From contig PBKH01000001.1 in the NCBI GenBank assembly GCA_002721375.1, forward strand, positions 1-12,370: DNA of 12,370 nt, read 5' to 3'. This document shows positions 1 to 8,359 of this stretch, in pieces. The number at the start of each line of letters is the position of its first letter. Position 1 is the first letter of the stretch. The notes below the pieces were generated by a model. The model saw only the letters and a list, made by a program, of their open reading frames with translations, made no database searches and was not told the DNA's origin. The position numbers and the translations under genes are program-made. The stretch is from Verrucomicrobiales bacterium. Lineage in GTDB: Bacteria > Verrucomicrobiota > Verrucomicrobiia > Limisphaerales > UBA1096.

Positions 1-157
1 CACGGCGACACTCAGCAGTTTTCAGAAACGGCTCACGGCCGCTACCCAGTTCACGGTCTAACTTCCCTTGCAAGGCTCGGTGTATTAATGTTCTCGGAGC
101 CTTTTCCAAAGCAGAAAAATCCCACTCTTCGTTTGCTAAAACTTTTTTATTACTCAT
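1..157 (-). CDS. Unrecognised protein, N-terminal 52 codons only (runs off left edge)
   Basis: An open frame on the minus strand begins with ATG at 157-155 and stays open to the left edge, so only the first 52 residues are visible. The start reads MSNKKVLANEEWDFSALEKA and continues with a charged, apparently soluble sequence rich in Arg, Lys and Glu. There is no signal peptide or membrane segment in the visible part. An ATG 13 bases upstream (170-168) reaches a stop after six codons, so 157 is the likely start. No Shine-Dalgarno sequence precedes it. I do not recognise the family and assign no function. It is divergent from sucC, with 222 bases between the two starts. Confidence 0.55.
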   Translation of the reverse strand, partial: MSNKKVLANEEWDFSALEKAPRTLIHRALQGKLDRELGSGREPFLKTAECRR

Positions 158-379
158 TATTTGTTTTCATCAGCTACTTGCACCAAGAAGCACAAAAAAC
201 TTGAAAGGAAAGTTAAGTCAAAATGTTGCTTCAACAGTTAACAAAAAGCTGCAATATCATAGCAAAGTTTTCCTTTTTTGCAAACTTTTTAATAAACATG
301 TCATCTATTATTCAATGCGCTTGATTCGTCATTCTCAAGGCCGTAAACATTCCGCCTGCCAATTCGGCGAACGGGAGAA
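158..379. promoter_or_regulatory. AT-rich divergent intergenic region upstream of sucC
   Basis: This 222-base gap separates the divergent starts of the left-edge gene and sucC, so it should hold promoters for both. It is clearly more AT-rich than the flanking genes. It contains an inverted repeat AAAGTTT (264-270) / AAACTTT (282-288) with an 11-base T-rich loop, which could be an operator or a weak hairpin. A TTGCAA at 278-283 resembles a -35 box, but no matching -10 lies at proper spacing. I therefore name no promoter. GGGAG at 373-377 lies only two bases from the sucC ATG, closer than is usual for a ribosome binding site. Confidence 0.3.
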
Positions 380-1585
380 ATGAATCTTCACGAATACCAA
401 GCAAAGCAACTGCTCGCCCGCCATAGGGTTGAAGTCCCTGGCGGCCAACCATGTACGACAGCCGACGAGGCGCGCTCCATCGCTGAAAAACTGTTCGCCG
501 ATGGCCAGGACATGGTCGTTCTAAAAATCCAAATTCACTCCGGAGGCCGAGGCAAAGGCCTCTTCAAGGACGGTTTCAAGGGTGGGGTGCACCTCTGCAA
601 GTCGGCTGACAGCGTCCATGAAAAAGCCAAGGCAATGCTCGGCAATACGATCGTCACGAAGCAGACCGGTGAGGCCGGCCGACTGGTTCAAACGCTGCTC
701 GTGGCCAGTGCAGAGAAGATCCTAGATGAGTTTTACCTAGCCGTTCTACTTGACCGTGAAACCTCTCAGCCACTCATCATGGCCAGTCGCGAGGGCGGCG
801 TGGACATTGAAGAGGTCGCCGAGACCAACCCCGACGCCATCGTCAAATTGCAGGTCGATCCCTTGCTTGGCCTCCAACCGTTTCAAGCCCGCAACTTGGC
901 TAAAGCACTAGGTTTGAGCGGCAAATTGATTCACTCAGGCGCCAAACTCATCTCCGGTGTATACAGAACTTGGTGGGAATGCGATGCCACAATGGTTGAA
1001 ATTAATCCGCTCTGTATCGTCGAGAGCCCGGATGGCACGCAAAAAATCGCTGCCGTCGACGCCAAGATTTCCATTGATGGCAATGCGCTCCACCGCCACA
1101 AAGACATCGCCGAGATGCGCGACCTCAACGAGGAAGCCGAACTGGAGGTCGAAGCCAGCAAGTTTGACCTAAACTACATTAAACTCGATGGCAATGTCGC
1201 CTGCCTCGTCAACGGTGCCGGTCTTGCTATGGCAACAATGGACGCCATCAAGCATTACGGCGGCGAACCTGCCAACTTTCTAGACGTCGGCGGCAGTGCA
1301 TCAACGGAGCAAGTAACGGCAGCGTTTCAAATCGTGCTCAAGGATCCCAACGTCAAGGCAATCCTCGTCAATATTTTCGGTGGCATCATGAATTGCAACA
1401 CCATCGCTGAGGGCGTCGTCGCCGCTGCCCAAGCCACACAACTAAAACTGCCGCTCATCGTGCGGCTCGAAGGAAACAACGTCGTCGCCGGTCGAAAAAC
1501 CCTCTCCAACTCGGGCCTCACCCTCATCGGTGCGGACAGCATGGCCGAAGCCGCCCGAAAAGTCGTCGCCGAAGCCGCCGTATAA
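380..1585 (+). CDS. sucC: Succinyl-CoA synthetase, beta subunit
   Basis: This is the beta subunit of succinyl-CoA ligase (TCA cycle, cytoplasm), which works with the SucD alpha subunit to interconvert succinyl-CoA and succinate with synthesis of a nucleoside triphosphate. The 401-residue product is close to the usual length (E. coli 388). It opens with the family signature [12 protein letters not shown]. An N-terminal ATP-grasp domain follows, with the glycine-rich loop HSGGRGKG at about 53-60 and the metal-binding EINPL at 207-211. The C-terminal flavodoxin-like domain carries DVGGSAS (292-298), [15 protein letters not shown] (321-335) and RLEGNNV (352-358). The middle of the third block differs from the commoner MRCD form. 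sucD follows after 23 bases on the same strand, so the two are almost certainly cotranscribed. Nucleotide specificity (ADP or GDP) cannot be settled by eye. Confidence 0.97.
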   Translation: MNLHEYQAKQLLARHRVEVPGGQPCTTADEARSIAEKLFADGQDMVVLKIQIHSGGRGKGLFKDGFKGGVHLCKSADSVHEKAKAMLGNTIVTKQTGEAGRLVQTLLVASAEKILDEFYLAVLLDRETSQPLIMASREGGVDIEEVAETNPDAIVKLQVDPLLGLQPFQARNLAKALGLSGKLIHSGAKLISGVYRTWWECDATMVEINPLCIVESPDGTQKIAAVDAKISIDGNALHRHKDIAEMRDLNEEAELEVEASKFDLNYIKLDGNVACLVNGAGLAMATMDAIKHYGGEPANFLDVGGSASTEQVTAAFQIVLKDPNVKAILVNIFGGIMNCNTIAEGVVAAAQATQLKLPLIVRLEGNNVVAGRKTLSNSGLTLIGADSMAEAARKVVAEAAV

Positions 1586-1608
1586 ACCTATCCCAATTTC
1601 TCAATAAC

Positions 1609-2499
1609 ATGGCCATTCTAGTCAAATCGGACACCAAGGTTCTCGTTCAGGGCATCACCGGTAGCTTCGGCGGCCGTCACGCCAAACTTAGTCTCGAGTA
1701 CGGTACCCAAGTCGTTGCTGGTGTAACCCCAGGCAAATCCGGGCAAAATTTCGAACGCACCGTTCCTATCTTCGACAGCGTCAATGAAGCCTCACGAGAA
1801 ACCGGTGCTACTACATCGGCGATTTTCGTGCCGCCGCCATTTGCCGCCGACGCCATCCTTGAATCAGTTGATGCCGGACTCGAACTGGTCGTCGCCATCA
1901 CCGAAGGTATCCCTGTACGCGACATGATCGAAGTCAAGGCTGCAATCAAGGGATCGGAAACTCGGCTAATCGGTCCAAATTGCCCCGGCGTGGTAACCCC
2001 TGGTACCGGCGAAGACTCACATGGCGGCTGCCGCATCGGTATCGCCCCTGGCTACATTCATAAGGCCGGCGATATCGGTGTAGTCAGCCGCAGCGGCACC
2101 CTCACCTATGAGGCGGTGTGGCAGTTAACAACCAATGGCCTTGGCCAATCAACCTGCGTAGGAATCGGCGGTGACCCCGTCCCCGGCAGTACGCACCTTG
2201 ACATTATCAAGCTCTTTAATGATGACCCAAACACACGTGGCATCATCATGATCGGCGAGATCGGCGGCTCTGCCGAAGAGGAAGCCGCCGAGTGGATCAA
2301 GGCTAATTGCAACAAACCAGTCGCAGGATTTATCGCAGGAACAACCGCCCCACCGGGTCGCCGTATGGGCCATGCTGGCGCGATCATAAGCGGCGGCAAA
2401 GGCACCGCCGAGGCCAAGATAACCGCCATGGAATCCGCCGGGATAAGCGTAGCCGAAACCCCCTCCCAAATGGCCGAAGCGCTAATGAAAATTCTGTAA
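1609..2499 (+). CDS. sucD: Succinyl-CoA synthetase, alpha subunit
   Basis: This is the alpha subunit of succinyl-CoA ligase, which binds CoA and carries the phosphorylated histidine. The 296 residues include a CoA-binding Rossmann domain with GITGSFGG at 15-22, the IGPNCPG loop at 121-127, SRSGTLTYE at about 160-168, and the active-site stretch MGHAGAI at 253-259. H255 in that stretch is the expected phospho-histidine. E. coli SucD has 289 residues. The seven extra residues here sit at one place, just after VVTPG (residues about 132-138), where the normal TPGECKIGI becomes [16 protein letters not shown]. The rest aligns without obvious gaps. The gene starts 23 bases after sucC. The bases before ATG at 1609 are pyrimidine- and A-rich, with no Shine-Dalgarno sequence. 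Its stop is 10 bases from the stop of convergent carB. Confidence 0.97.
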   Translation: MAILVKSDTKVLVQGITGSFGGRHAKLSLEYGTQVVAGVTPGKSGQNFERTVPIFDSVNEASRETGATTSAIFVPPPFAADAILESVDAGLELVVAITEGIPVRDMIEVKAAIKGSETRLIGPNCPGVVTPGTGEDSHGGCRIGIAPGYIHKAGDIGVVSRSGTLTYEAVWQLTTNGLGQSTCVGIGGDPVPGSTHLDIIKLFNDDPNTRGIIMIGEIGGSAEEEAAEWIKANCNKPVAGFIAGTTAPPGRRMGHAGAIISGGKGTAEAKITAMESAGISVAETPSQMAEALMKIL

Positions 2500-2509
2500 A
2501 CCCAAGGGC

Positions 2510-4012
2510 TCAGGCAGATTGGGCCAACTCCTCCTCAAAATCTACGATTTCCTTGATTTGGGTCAGGAACCATCGGTCGATTTTTGTGAGTCCAAAAATT
2601 TCATCGATTGTAAAACCCGCACGCAGGGCATGGCGAAGGAAGAAAATTCTCTCGGCATTAGGAACGCTGAGTTTTTGCACGATAACATCACGAGGCAGGA
2701 TATCGCGATCACCGTATACATCCTGCCCGATGCGCCAAGGTTTGCCGTCGCCGCCCAAACCAGAACGACCGACTTCAAGTGAGCGTAGAGCCTTTTGCAG
2801 TGACTCCTTAAAAGTGCGACCAATGGCCATGGCTTCACCTACCGATTTCATCTGTGTGTTCAGCATCGGGTCAGCGGCAGAAAATTTTTCGAACGCAAAC
2901 CGAGGCATCTTCACAACGACATAGTCAATGGTCGGCTCGAAACAGGCCGGCGTCTCGCGTGTGATGTCATTGCGAATCTCCTCGAGTAGATAACCAACCG
3001 CCAGCTTGGCCGCGAATTTGGCGATCGGAAAACCGGTTGCCTTCGAAGCTAGTGCTGAGGAACGCGAAACGCGAGGGTTCATCTCAATGATCACCAACCG
3101 CCCGTTGTCCGGGTTGACGGCAAACTGGATATTCGAACCTCCAGTTTCGACCCCAATTTCACGGATGACCGCGAAAGAGGCGTTGCGCATGATCTGATAC
3201 TCCTTGTCTGTGAGCGTCTGCGTCGGAGCCACGGTGATTGAGTCGCCGGTATGCACACCCATCGGATCAAAGTTCTCAATCGAACAAATGATGACACAGT
3301 TATCAGCGCGGTCCCGCATCACTTCCATCTCAAATTCCTTCCAACCAAGTAACGACTCTTCAACAAGCACCTCAGTAACGGGCGAAAGATCAAGGCCATG
3401 CTTAATCATCTCCTCGTATTCTTCTCGGTTGTACGCGATACCACCGCCAGTTCCACCAAGCGTATAGGCGGGCCGGATAATGAGTGGGAATTTGCCGATT
3501 TTGTTGGCGATCTCAAGCGCCTCATCAATCGTATGCGCCACGCCACTGGCCGGCACGTCGAGACCGATACGGATCATCGCATCCTTAAATAACTGCCGAT
3601 CCTCACCTCGTTCGATGGCATCGGCGTTGGCACCGATCATTTCGATGTTGAAACGTTCTAGGAACCCACTTCGGTGCAGCGACATCGCGGTGTTAAGCGC
3701 CGTCTGTCCACCAAGGGTCGGTAGCAGAACTAGTTTCCCCTCAGTCCCGTTTTGCTGGATTATATCAAGTTCACGGATAATGATTTTTTCAACACATTCG
3801 GGTGTTATCGGCTCAATATATGTGCGGTCGGCGAACTCCGGATCGGTCATGATTGTAGCAGGGTTGGAGTTGACGAGCACAACGCAATAGCCCTCCTCCC
3901 TGAGAGCTTTACAAGCTTGAGTTCCGGAGTAGTCAAACTCACAAGCCTGACCGATGATAATCGGACCGGCACCGACTATTAGAACCGTGTTGATATCAGT
4001 TCTCTTTGGCAT
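2510..4012 (-). CDS. carB: Carbamoyl-phosphate synthase large chain, N-terminal half only (split CarB)
   Basis: This matches the first half of the large subunit of carbamoyl-phosphate synthase, which makes carboxyphosphate from bicarbonate and ATP for arginine and pyrimidine synthesis. The start [20 protein letters not shown] and the blocks [37 protein letters not shown] (187-199), SIENFDPMG and [20 protein letters not shown] are canonical. Residues equivalent to the E. coli carboxyphosphate-site E299, N301 and R303 are present as E310, N312 and R314. The ATP-grasp domain is therefore intact. Bacterial CarB usually has about 1,070 residues. This protein stops at 500, shortly after [15 protein letters not shown], inside the oligomerisation domain, and the carbamoyl-phosphate and allosteric domains are missing. 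The space downstream is occupied by convergent sucD, so the C-terminal half must be elsewhere, as in archaeal and Aquifex split CarB. A stretch near 86-94 and the linker 415-450 look longer than in E. coli. The gene is 62 bases downstream of fluC on the same strand. Confidence 0.93.
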   Translation of the reverse strand: MPKRTDINTVLIVGAGPIIIGQACEFDYSGTQACKALREEGYCVVLVNSNPATIMTDPEFADRTYIEPITPECVEKIIIRELDIIQQNGTEGKLVLLPTLGGQTALNTAMSLHRSGFLERFNIEMIGANADAIERGEDRQLFKDAMIRIGLDVPASGVAHTIDEALEIANKIGKFPLIIRPAYTLGGTGGGIAYNREEYEEMIKHGLDLSPVTEVLVEESLLGWKEFEMEVMRDRADNCVIICSIENFDPMGVHTGDSITVAPTQTLTDKEYQIMRNASFAVIREIGVETGGSNIQFAVNPDNGRLVIIEMNPRVSRSSALASKATGFPIAKFAAKLAVGYLLEEIRNDITRETPACFEPTIDYVVVKMPRFAFEKFSAADPMLNTQMKSVGEAMAIGRTFKESLQKALRSLEVGRSGLGGDGKPWRIGQDVYGDRDILPRDVIVQKLSVPNAERIFFLRHALRAGFTIDEIFGLTKIDRWFLTQIKEIVDFEEELAQSA

Positions 4013-4074
4013 TCAATCGAGGACACCGTAAACTAAACTATCCTCACTGTCGAATCTTCACGAAAACCCCCAGT

Positions 4075-4455
4075 TCAAACGGCTTTACGAAGTGCTTGAC
4101 CGAACAAAAAACCAAGCCATGTACCAAACAGACAAAAGGCAACTGTCAGCAATATATTGCCGCCGGCTTTGATCCAAGCATGCTTCTCTAACAATTCCAT
4201 AGTTTGTAGGCTGAATGTGGAGAATGTTGTGAAGCCACCACAGATCCCGGTCATCAAGAACAGCCCGGCAGGACGATGACGCTGCTCAGCATTGAGTAAA
4301 CCTGCACAGAAACCAATGGCCAACGAACCAAGTACATTCGCCAGAAACGTCCCATACGGAAAGGTATCAAACCTCGCTAGCGCATGGCCAAGCCCAAACC
4401 TCCCCATACTACCTAACGCGCCACCTATTGCTACCATCAACCACGTCATCGCCAC
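4075..4455 (-). CDS. crcB: Fluoride exporter FluC/CrcB
   Basis: This is a small four-helix membrane channel that lets fluoride leave the cell and works as an antiparallel dimer. The 126 residues contain the family blocks GGALGSMGRF (11-20), GTFLANVLGSLAIGF (35-49, with N40) and GGFTTFSTFS (73-82). Hydrophobic segments lie at about 3-23, 36-56, 66-86 and 98-120. The annotated start is a GTG at 4455. An ATG two codons later (4449) would give 124 residues and is equally possible. The gene begins 5 bases after the stop of the upstream FAD-protein gene, so it is part of that transcript. I see no fluoride riboswitch nearby, as expected for an internal operon gene. Some genomes carry two crcB genes in tandem, but only one is present here. 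Confidence 0.93.
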   Translation of the reverse strand: MAMTWLMVAIGGALGSMGRFGLGHALARFDTFPYGTFLANVLGSLAIGFCAGLLNAEQRHRPAGLFLMTGICGGFTTFSTFSLQTMELLEKHAWIKAGGNILLTVAFCLFGTWLGFLFGQALRKAV

Positions 4456-4460
4456 GCGAA

Positions 4461-5966
4461 CTATATCAACTTTTCCCGCAGAAGCATCTCACGAATCGTG
4501 TCCTCGCTTGAGCCGAGCTTAGCAGCCGCCGCGAACAAATCATCAATGACAACCGGATACCAGTTGCGCTTAGCTGGATCGGCCAAACCGGCCACATTAA
4601 AAGGCTCTATCAGGTTGTGAATCTTCATCAAGGTCTCATTTCGATTGGCCAAGCTGACAACCGACTCGCAAATCTCACTTGTTGCCGGTCCGAAAACAGG
4701 ATGGTCGCATAGTAAAAATCCCCCGCTCAACTCCGGCTTATTAAGGCGGTGCGCCGTCTCCGAAAAACTCACCGCAGTGAAATAAAGCTGGGTAAGCGCA
4801 GTAAACACTTCAAAGTCGCCCATGCTCGCGTACAGCGCGCCAACGAGTCGAGACACCTGCTCCAGTTCGCTGATTGTTTGCCTCTCATATTCTGCAATAT
4901 CGATGCCCCCGCCAAGACAACTGGCCAATCGATGGATACCGAGAAGAGTGAGTGGAAACCCTGTTGACAAAAGCGGATCCACAAAGCCCGACGACGACGG
5001 TAACATTGCCCAACGCGCGCCGGTGATCTGCCTGCTACAGAATGATAACTCAGGCACGAACACAAACTGGCCAATCGGCTCGGCATCAGCGAACTGTTCC
5101 GCCAGCGACGGCAGCTCTGCTAATAGCCGCTGCCACCCAGGTTGACCTTCAGACAAGCCCATTCCGTCGGCTCTTTGACGAGTCACCGCCACACCGGCAC
5201 TAGTGATGCCATTATTGAATTTGAGCACCCACACCCAACCGCCGTCAAAAACATGGTGCACCGCCGCATCCTCCACTGGGTATGGTACACCGTCTGCGCT
5301 TGGCCAAGCACCGACATTTTTGAAATGCGCGAACAGGCCGCTCGTTTTCGGCATCAACGGCAGACTGCCTTGAGTAAGGCCAAGCATCCGATGCAGCCAA
5401 CCGCGCGGCCCGGTAGCATCGATCACGAATCCGGCACGAAACCGCACCAATTCGCTGTTCCGCTGGCCGGCAAGCGTCACACCGGCAGGCCCCTCGTCGA
5501 AACTAACTAACTCGGTTTGGTCAAAATAATCGACGCCAAGCCGCTGCGCCTCATTGGCCAAGTGGTGATCAAAGTCGGGGCGATACCAGTGCGTATCAGC
5601 AACTTCGTTGCGCGGACTGGCTGCGACGAGCAGTTGATTTCGACGCTGCATGTCGTCGCTGAATACCTGACCGAGCCTGTGGTGAAAAAAGGAAAAACCA
5701 CGCTTGATACCGCAGCCGATTTCCGGGTGGTCCCGCTGCCATTCACCCCAGCGACGAAACGATAACAACTGCGGCAATCGATACTCCTCGACAATCTGCT
5801 GAAAGAACAGATTGGCCAACGGAGTGGAAGACTCACCAATCGCAAAGCGCGGATGACGACCGCGCTCGATCATCACAACCGACCGACCAAGCCGCCGTGC
5901 CACCATCGCCATCAACGCCCCGCCAAAGCCGCCCCCTATAACCGCAATGTCCGCCTCGTGATTCAT
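4461..5966 (-). CDS. FAD-dependent oxidoreductase of the flavin-dependent halogenase-like superfamily
   Basis: This is a 501-residue, probably cytoplasmic flavoprotein. The N-terminus has the dinucleotide-binding motif GGGFGG (11-16), an acidic end to beta strand 2 (ERGRHPRF), and GESSTP (44-49), the GES motif shared by flavin-dependent halogenases and geranylgeranyl-reductase-like enzymes. IKRGFSF (87-93) lies where phenol- and pyrrole-type halogenases carry a Lys-containing block. VIDATGPRG (181-189) and FVDPLLSTGF (328-337) are the usual second and third FAD-contact blocks. The halogenase motif WxWxIP is degenerate: it reads WVWVLK at 244-249. That may mean a non-halogenating monooxygenase or dehydrogenase, so I do not assign a substrate. 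The ATG at 5966 is preceded by GGTGA at a good distance. The gene sits between alr and crcB, with gaps of 16 and 5 bases. Confidence 0.8.
   Translation of the reverse strand: MNHEADIAVIGGGFGGALMAMVARRLGRSVVMIERGRHPRFAIGESSTPLANLFFQQIVEEYRLPQLLSFRRWGEWQRDHPEIGCGIKRGFSFFHHRLGQVFSDDMQRRNQLLVAASPRNEVADTHWYRPDFDHHLANEAQRLGVDYFDQTELVSFDEGPAGVTLAGQRNSELVRFRAGFVIDATGPRGWLHRMLGLTQGSLPLMPKTSGLFAHFKNVGAWPSADGVPYPVEDAAVHHVFDGGWVWVLKFNNGITSAGVAVTRQRADGMGLSEGQPGWQRLLAELPSLAEQFADAEPIGQFVFVPELSFCSRQITGARWAMLPSSSGFVDPLLSTGFPLTLLGIHRLASCLGGGIDIAEYERQTISELEQVSRLVGALYASMGDFEVFTALTQLYFTAVSFSETAHRLNKPELSGGFLLCDHPVFGPATSEICESVVSLANRNETLMKIHNLIEPFNVAGLADPAKRNWYPVVIDDLFAAAAKLGSSEDTIREMLLREKLI
5298..5309. repeat. 12-base perfect palindrome GCTTGGCCAAGC, copy 1
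   Basis: A perfect palindrome within the FAD-oxidoreductase gene. Its core TTGGCCAA recurs at 2141-2148, 4645-4652, 5554-5561, 5812-5819, 8524-8531 and 9279-9286. All copies lie in coding sequence, on both gene orientations. Confidence 0.6.
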
Positions 5967-5971
5967 TCAGT

Positions 5972-5976
5972 TCACC
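5972..5976 (-). promoter_or_regulatory. Ribosome binding site of the FAD-oxidoreductase gene
   Basis: On the minus strand GGTGA ends five bases before the ATG at 5966. It is one of very few Shine-Dalgarno-like sequences in the window and supports this start. It lies in the 16-base gap after the alr stop codon. Confidence 0.5.
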
Positions 5977-5982
5977 ATCCCA

Positions 5983-7128
5983 TCATTGATGGTAGACCCG
6001 CGGCACACGACTGCGCAAAGCGGTCAATACCTCGTAAGAGACGGTTCCCTTCCAATCGGCGAGATCATGGGCGGTGATTTTGTCACCACCCTGCCGTCCC
6101 ATAAGCACAACTTCATCCCATGCGGTTGCCCCAGAGATACCTGTCACGTCAATCATCGTTGAGTCCATCGCGTTCGCGCCGATAATCGGTGCACGCCTAC
6201 TGTTTAACAAGACGAAGCCCTCGTTTCGAACGCGCGGATAGCCGTCGCCGTAGCCGATCGGCAGCACCCCGACACGCATATCGACCGGTGCCTGATAACG
6301 AAGCCCGTAACCAACATTGTCGCCCCGTCGAACATCACGCACCACGGCCAGGCGTGTTTTAAGCGTGCCAACCGGCTCGATGCCATCGATTCGCCGGCAG
6401 ACCTGCGACGGATACACGCCCAACGGCAGTAGCCCGATTCTCACCATGTCAAGGTGAGCCTCCGGGAGATCAAGGAAACCACCCGAATTACACAGGTGCC
6501 TACAGCCAACTGTCAGCCCGGCCTGCTGAACCGTATCGCAGACACAGAGAAATCGACGAATCTGTTCCCGCGCAAAGGACTTGTCCAACTCGTCCGACAT
6601 CGAAAAATGACTAAACATCCCGTCAAGCCGCAGGCCAGGCAGTACTGCAACTGTATTAACCAACTCAAGCGCGACATCCCAATGTGCACCATAACGTCCC
6701 ATGCCTGTGTCTATTTTCACATGCACCTTCAACTGCTGCCCAAGAGAGACCGCCAAGCGCCTCGCTGCCTCCGCTATCTGCACATGGCCAACAGCCAGCG
6801 TGAGGCCTAGTTCCAGACAAGTGGGCAATTCAGACTCCATCCGCTCCCCCATCAGTAGAATCGGCGCTTTGAGGCCGGCATCGCGCAGTTCCGCAGCTTC
6901 ATCCAAATTGCTAACGAGAAGACAGTACACTCCGTGGGCAAGCGCGACTCGGGCGACCTCAACTGCACCGTGCCCATATCCGGCATCCTTCACCACTGAG
7001 CCAATGGCCAAGCTGCTTGACGCATCAGCGCGGATTAGCTGGAAGTTTTTCGCCATTTGGCTCAAATCCACCTCCAACCAAGCGGGACGAAGAGGTCGAT
7101 TACTCCTTTGCCCAGTAGGATCACTCAT
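5983..7128 (-). CDS. alr: Alanine racemase
   Basis: This is a PLP-dependent fold-type III enzyme that converts L-alanine to D-alanine for peptidoglycan. The frame is open back to 7293, but the family similarity begins at about RPAWLEVDLSQM. I therefore place the start at the ATG at 7128, giving 381 residues, a normal length. With this numbering the PLP lysine is K47 in VVKDAGYGHG. Other blocks are HVKIDTGMGR (136-145), the catalytic-tyrosine region VGYG with Y274, GYGDGYPR (292-299), MDSTMIDVTG (321-330) and the C-terminal SRVPRVY. The lysine motif departs from the usual K-A-[DNE]-[GA]-Y and reads K-D-A-G-Y. The start overlaps the end of the upstream ATP-grasp gene by 8 bases (ATGAGTGA), which suggests translational coupling. 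The FAD-protein gene follows after 16 bases. Confidence 0.93.
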   Translation of the reverse strand: MSDPTGQRSNRPLRPAWLEVDLSQMAKNFQLIRADASSSLAIGSVVKDAGYGHGAVEVARVALAHGVYCLLVSNLDEAAELRDAGLKAPILLMGERMESELPTCLELGLTLAVGHVQIAEAARRLAVSLGQQLKVHVKIDTGMGRYGAHWDVALELVNTVAVLPGLRLDGMFSHFSMSDELDKSFAREQIRRFLCVCDTVQQAGLTVGCRHLCNSGGFLDLPEAHLDMVRIGLLPLGVYPSQVCRRIDGIEPVGTLKTRLAVVRDVRRGDNVGYGLRYQAPVDMRVGVLPIGYGDGYPRVRNEGFVLLNSRRAPIIGANAMDSTMIDVTGISGATAWDEVVLMGRQGGDKITAHDLADWKGTVSYEVLTALRSRVPRVYHQ

Positions 7129-8359
7129 TGCCGGGCGGCCAAAGGCTTTGACCGATATCGGGTCGATGATAGCTGCCGAGACAGCGAATTTTTTGGATAT
7201 TTTCATTGGCCTCGGCAACAGCCGTCGCCAGATCGGAGCCGAATGCCACTGTATCCGCGATGCGGTGACCTGTCGCCGTAAGACATCCTTCAACGTCCCG
7301 GGTTACCTCATTCCACCAAACATCGCAGCTAGGCTCACTGTTAAGTTTGACCGGTACGCGGGGGCCCTCAAGTTGCACATACGGATAGCCATAACCAGCC
7401 AGAGTTATCGACGCACCAAACTCATACCCAATGCGAAACTTAGACTCTGGTGGATTACCTCTAGCCAAGCGCAACAGCGTGGCGACAGGCTGCTTGAGCA
7501 TGCGCAGGATCATCGGTGTCGCCGTAACACCTAGACGGATGTTGTATTCGATCGCGTACCAACGACCATTGTGAAACATGCCGGTTGCCTGGATCGGTCC
7601 GGTATAACCTGTATCGGCGAACCACGGTTTTAGTGGATTCAGAAGCGCAGCAGCCAAGCCGTAACGGTCTCCAGGATCAGCCTGAGTCAGCCCACCCATG
7701 GGGCCGCCACAGACAATACCCAGATTGCCAGCGTGTGCACGCTTGTACTCCTGATTAGTGACCAGTGAATGCACCTCGCCATTGGCCACAAGCGCAATAT
7801 GGCCGGCCTCACGTTGGCCGAGGTATTCCTGTAAGAAGACTCCTTCAGCATAATCTATGCGCTCCAACCAGGCTCGGGTGTCACTTGGTGACTCGCAAAC
7901 AATCGTATGCAGAGGACTCATCGGCGAACAGAGCGGATTCTTGATGACAAATGCACGCGACTCGGCCTTAAGAAATTCAAGCGCATCGATCCGATTATGC
8001 GCAACGTGCGACATCGGGAACGGCACACTGAACTGCTTGCAGAGTTGCCTCGCAAAGTCGCGCTCGCGCTCGATCCTCATCCCGTCTCCTGTCGGTGAAA
8101 ACACCGCCGCCCGACTGGCAAGCAATGACCTGGCCCATGGCTCCCTAGCCCAGTCAATCGACATCGGAACTACAAGGTCAACCGATTGACGATCAATAAT
8201 TTCCGCCAAAGAATCGACATCGGCCAGGTCGTAGGTCGGCCCAACAAAAGCAGGGGCATCATGAGCATAATTCCGAGTCAGTCCGCATGATACCTCCGCG
8301 CCATCGTCACTGAGAATCTGCATCACTGCCTGCGCAAATCCGCCGACGCCTAGAACCAT
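7121..8359 (-). CDS. PurD-like ATP-grasp ligase lacking the PurD signature
   Basis: The 412-residue product follows the layout of phosphoribosylamine-glycine ligase (PurD). It has an N-terminal MVLGVGGF strand-loop (1-8), a first ATP-grasp lysine in FVIKN (137-141), EYKRAHAGNLG (204-214) where PurD has its DHKRA..GD.G block, a Gly-rich GGPMGG, AIEYNIRLG (269-277) with the metal-binding E271 and N273 plus R275, LAGYGYP (320-326), and a PurD-like end, GHRIADTVAFG through YHRPDIG (397-403). The diagnostic PurD sequence R-[LF]-G-D-P-E is replaced by R-L-G-V-T-A, and the AdGLAaGKGV loop is replaced by NPLCSP. Substrate and reaction are therefore uncertain: it may be a diverged PurD or another amino-acid ligase. 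The frame is open to ATGs at 8473 and 8491, but those would collide with the divergent SGNH gene, and similarity begins at 8359. A GTG at 8380 is another option. The stop overlaps the alr start by 8 bases. Confidence 0.75.
   Translation of the reverse strand: MVLGVGGFAQAVMQILSDDGAEVSCGLTRNYAHDAPAFVGPTYDLADVDSLAEIIDRQSVDLVVPMSIDWAREPWARSLLASRAAVFSPTGDGMRIERERDFARQLCKQFSVPFPMSHVAHNRIDALEFLKAESRAFVIKNPLCSPMSPLHTIVCESPSDTRAWLERIDYAEGVFLQEYLGQREAGHIALVANGEVHSLVTNQEYKRAHAGNLGIVCGGPMGGLTQADPGDRYGLAAALLNPLKPWFADTGYTGPIQATGMFHNGRWYAIEYNIRLGVTATPMILRMLKQPVATLLRLARGNPPESKFRIGYEFGASITLAGYGYPYVQLEGPRVPVKLNSEPSCDVWWNEVTRDVEGCLTATGHRIADTVAFGSDLATAVAEANENIQKIRCLGSYHRPDIGQSLWPPGNE

Noticed and set aside
201..383. 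60-codon open frame upstream of sucC whose stop overlaps the sucC ATG
   Set aside because: It lies in AT-rich intergenic sequence, has no recognisable domain or ribosome binding site, and its composition looks random. The ATGA overlap alone is not enough to call it a gene.
2501..2523. CCCAA/TTGGG inverted repeat between sucD and carB as a bidirectional terminator
   Set aside because: The stem has only five pairs with a loop of 13 bases and no T-run on either side, and half of it lies inside the carB coding end.
2307..2924. 205-codon plus-strand open frame across the sucD end and carB
   Set aside because: It is out of frame with sucD and antisense to carB, both of which have strong family similarity. 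It has no domain of its own.
7129..7293. N-terminal extension of the alanine racemase frame (55 residues)
   Set aside because: It lies entirely within the 3' end of the ATP-grasp gene, has no family similarity, and the ATG at 7128 gives a normal Alr length.
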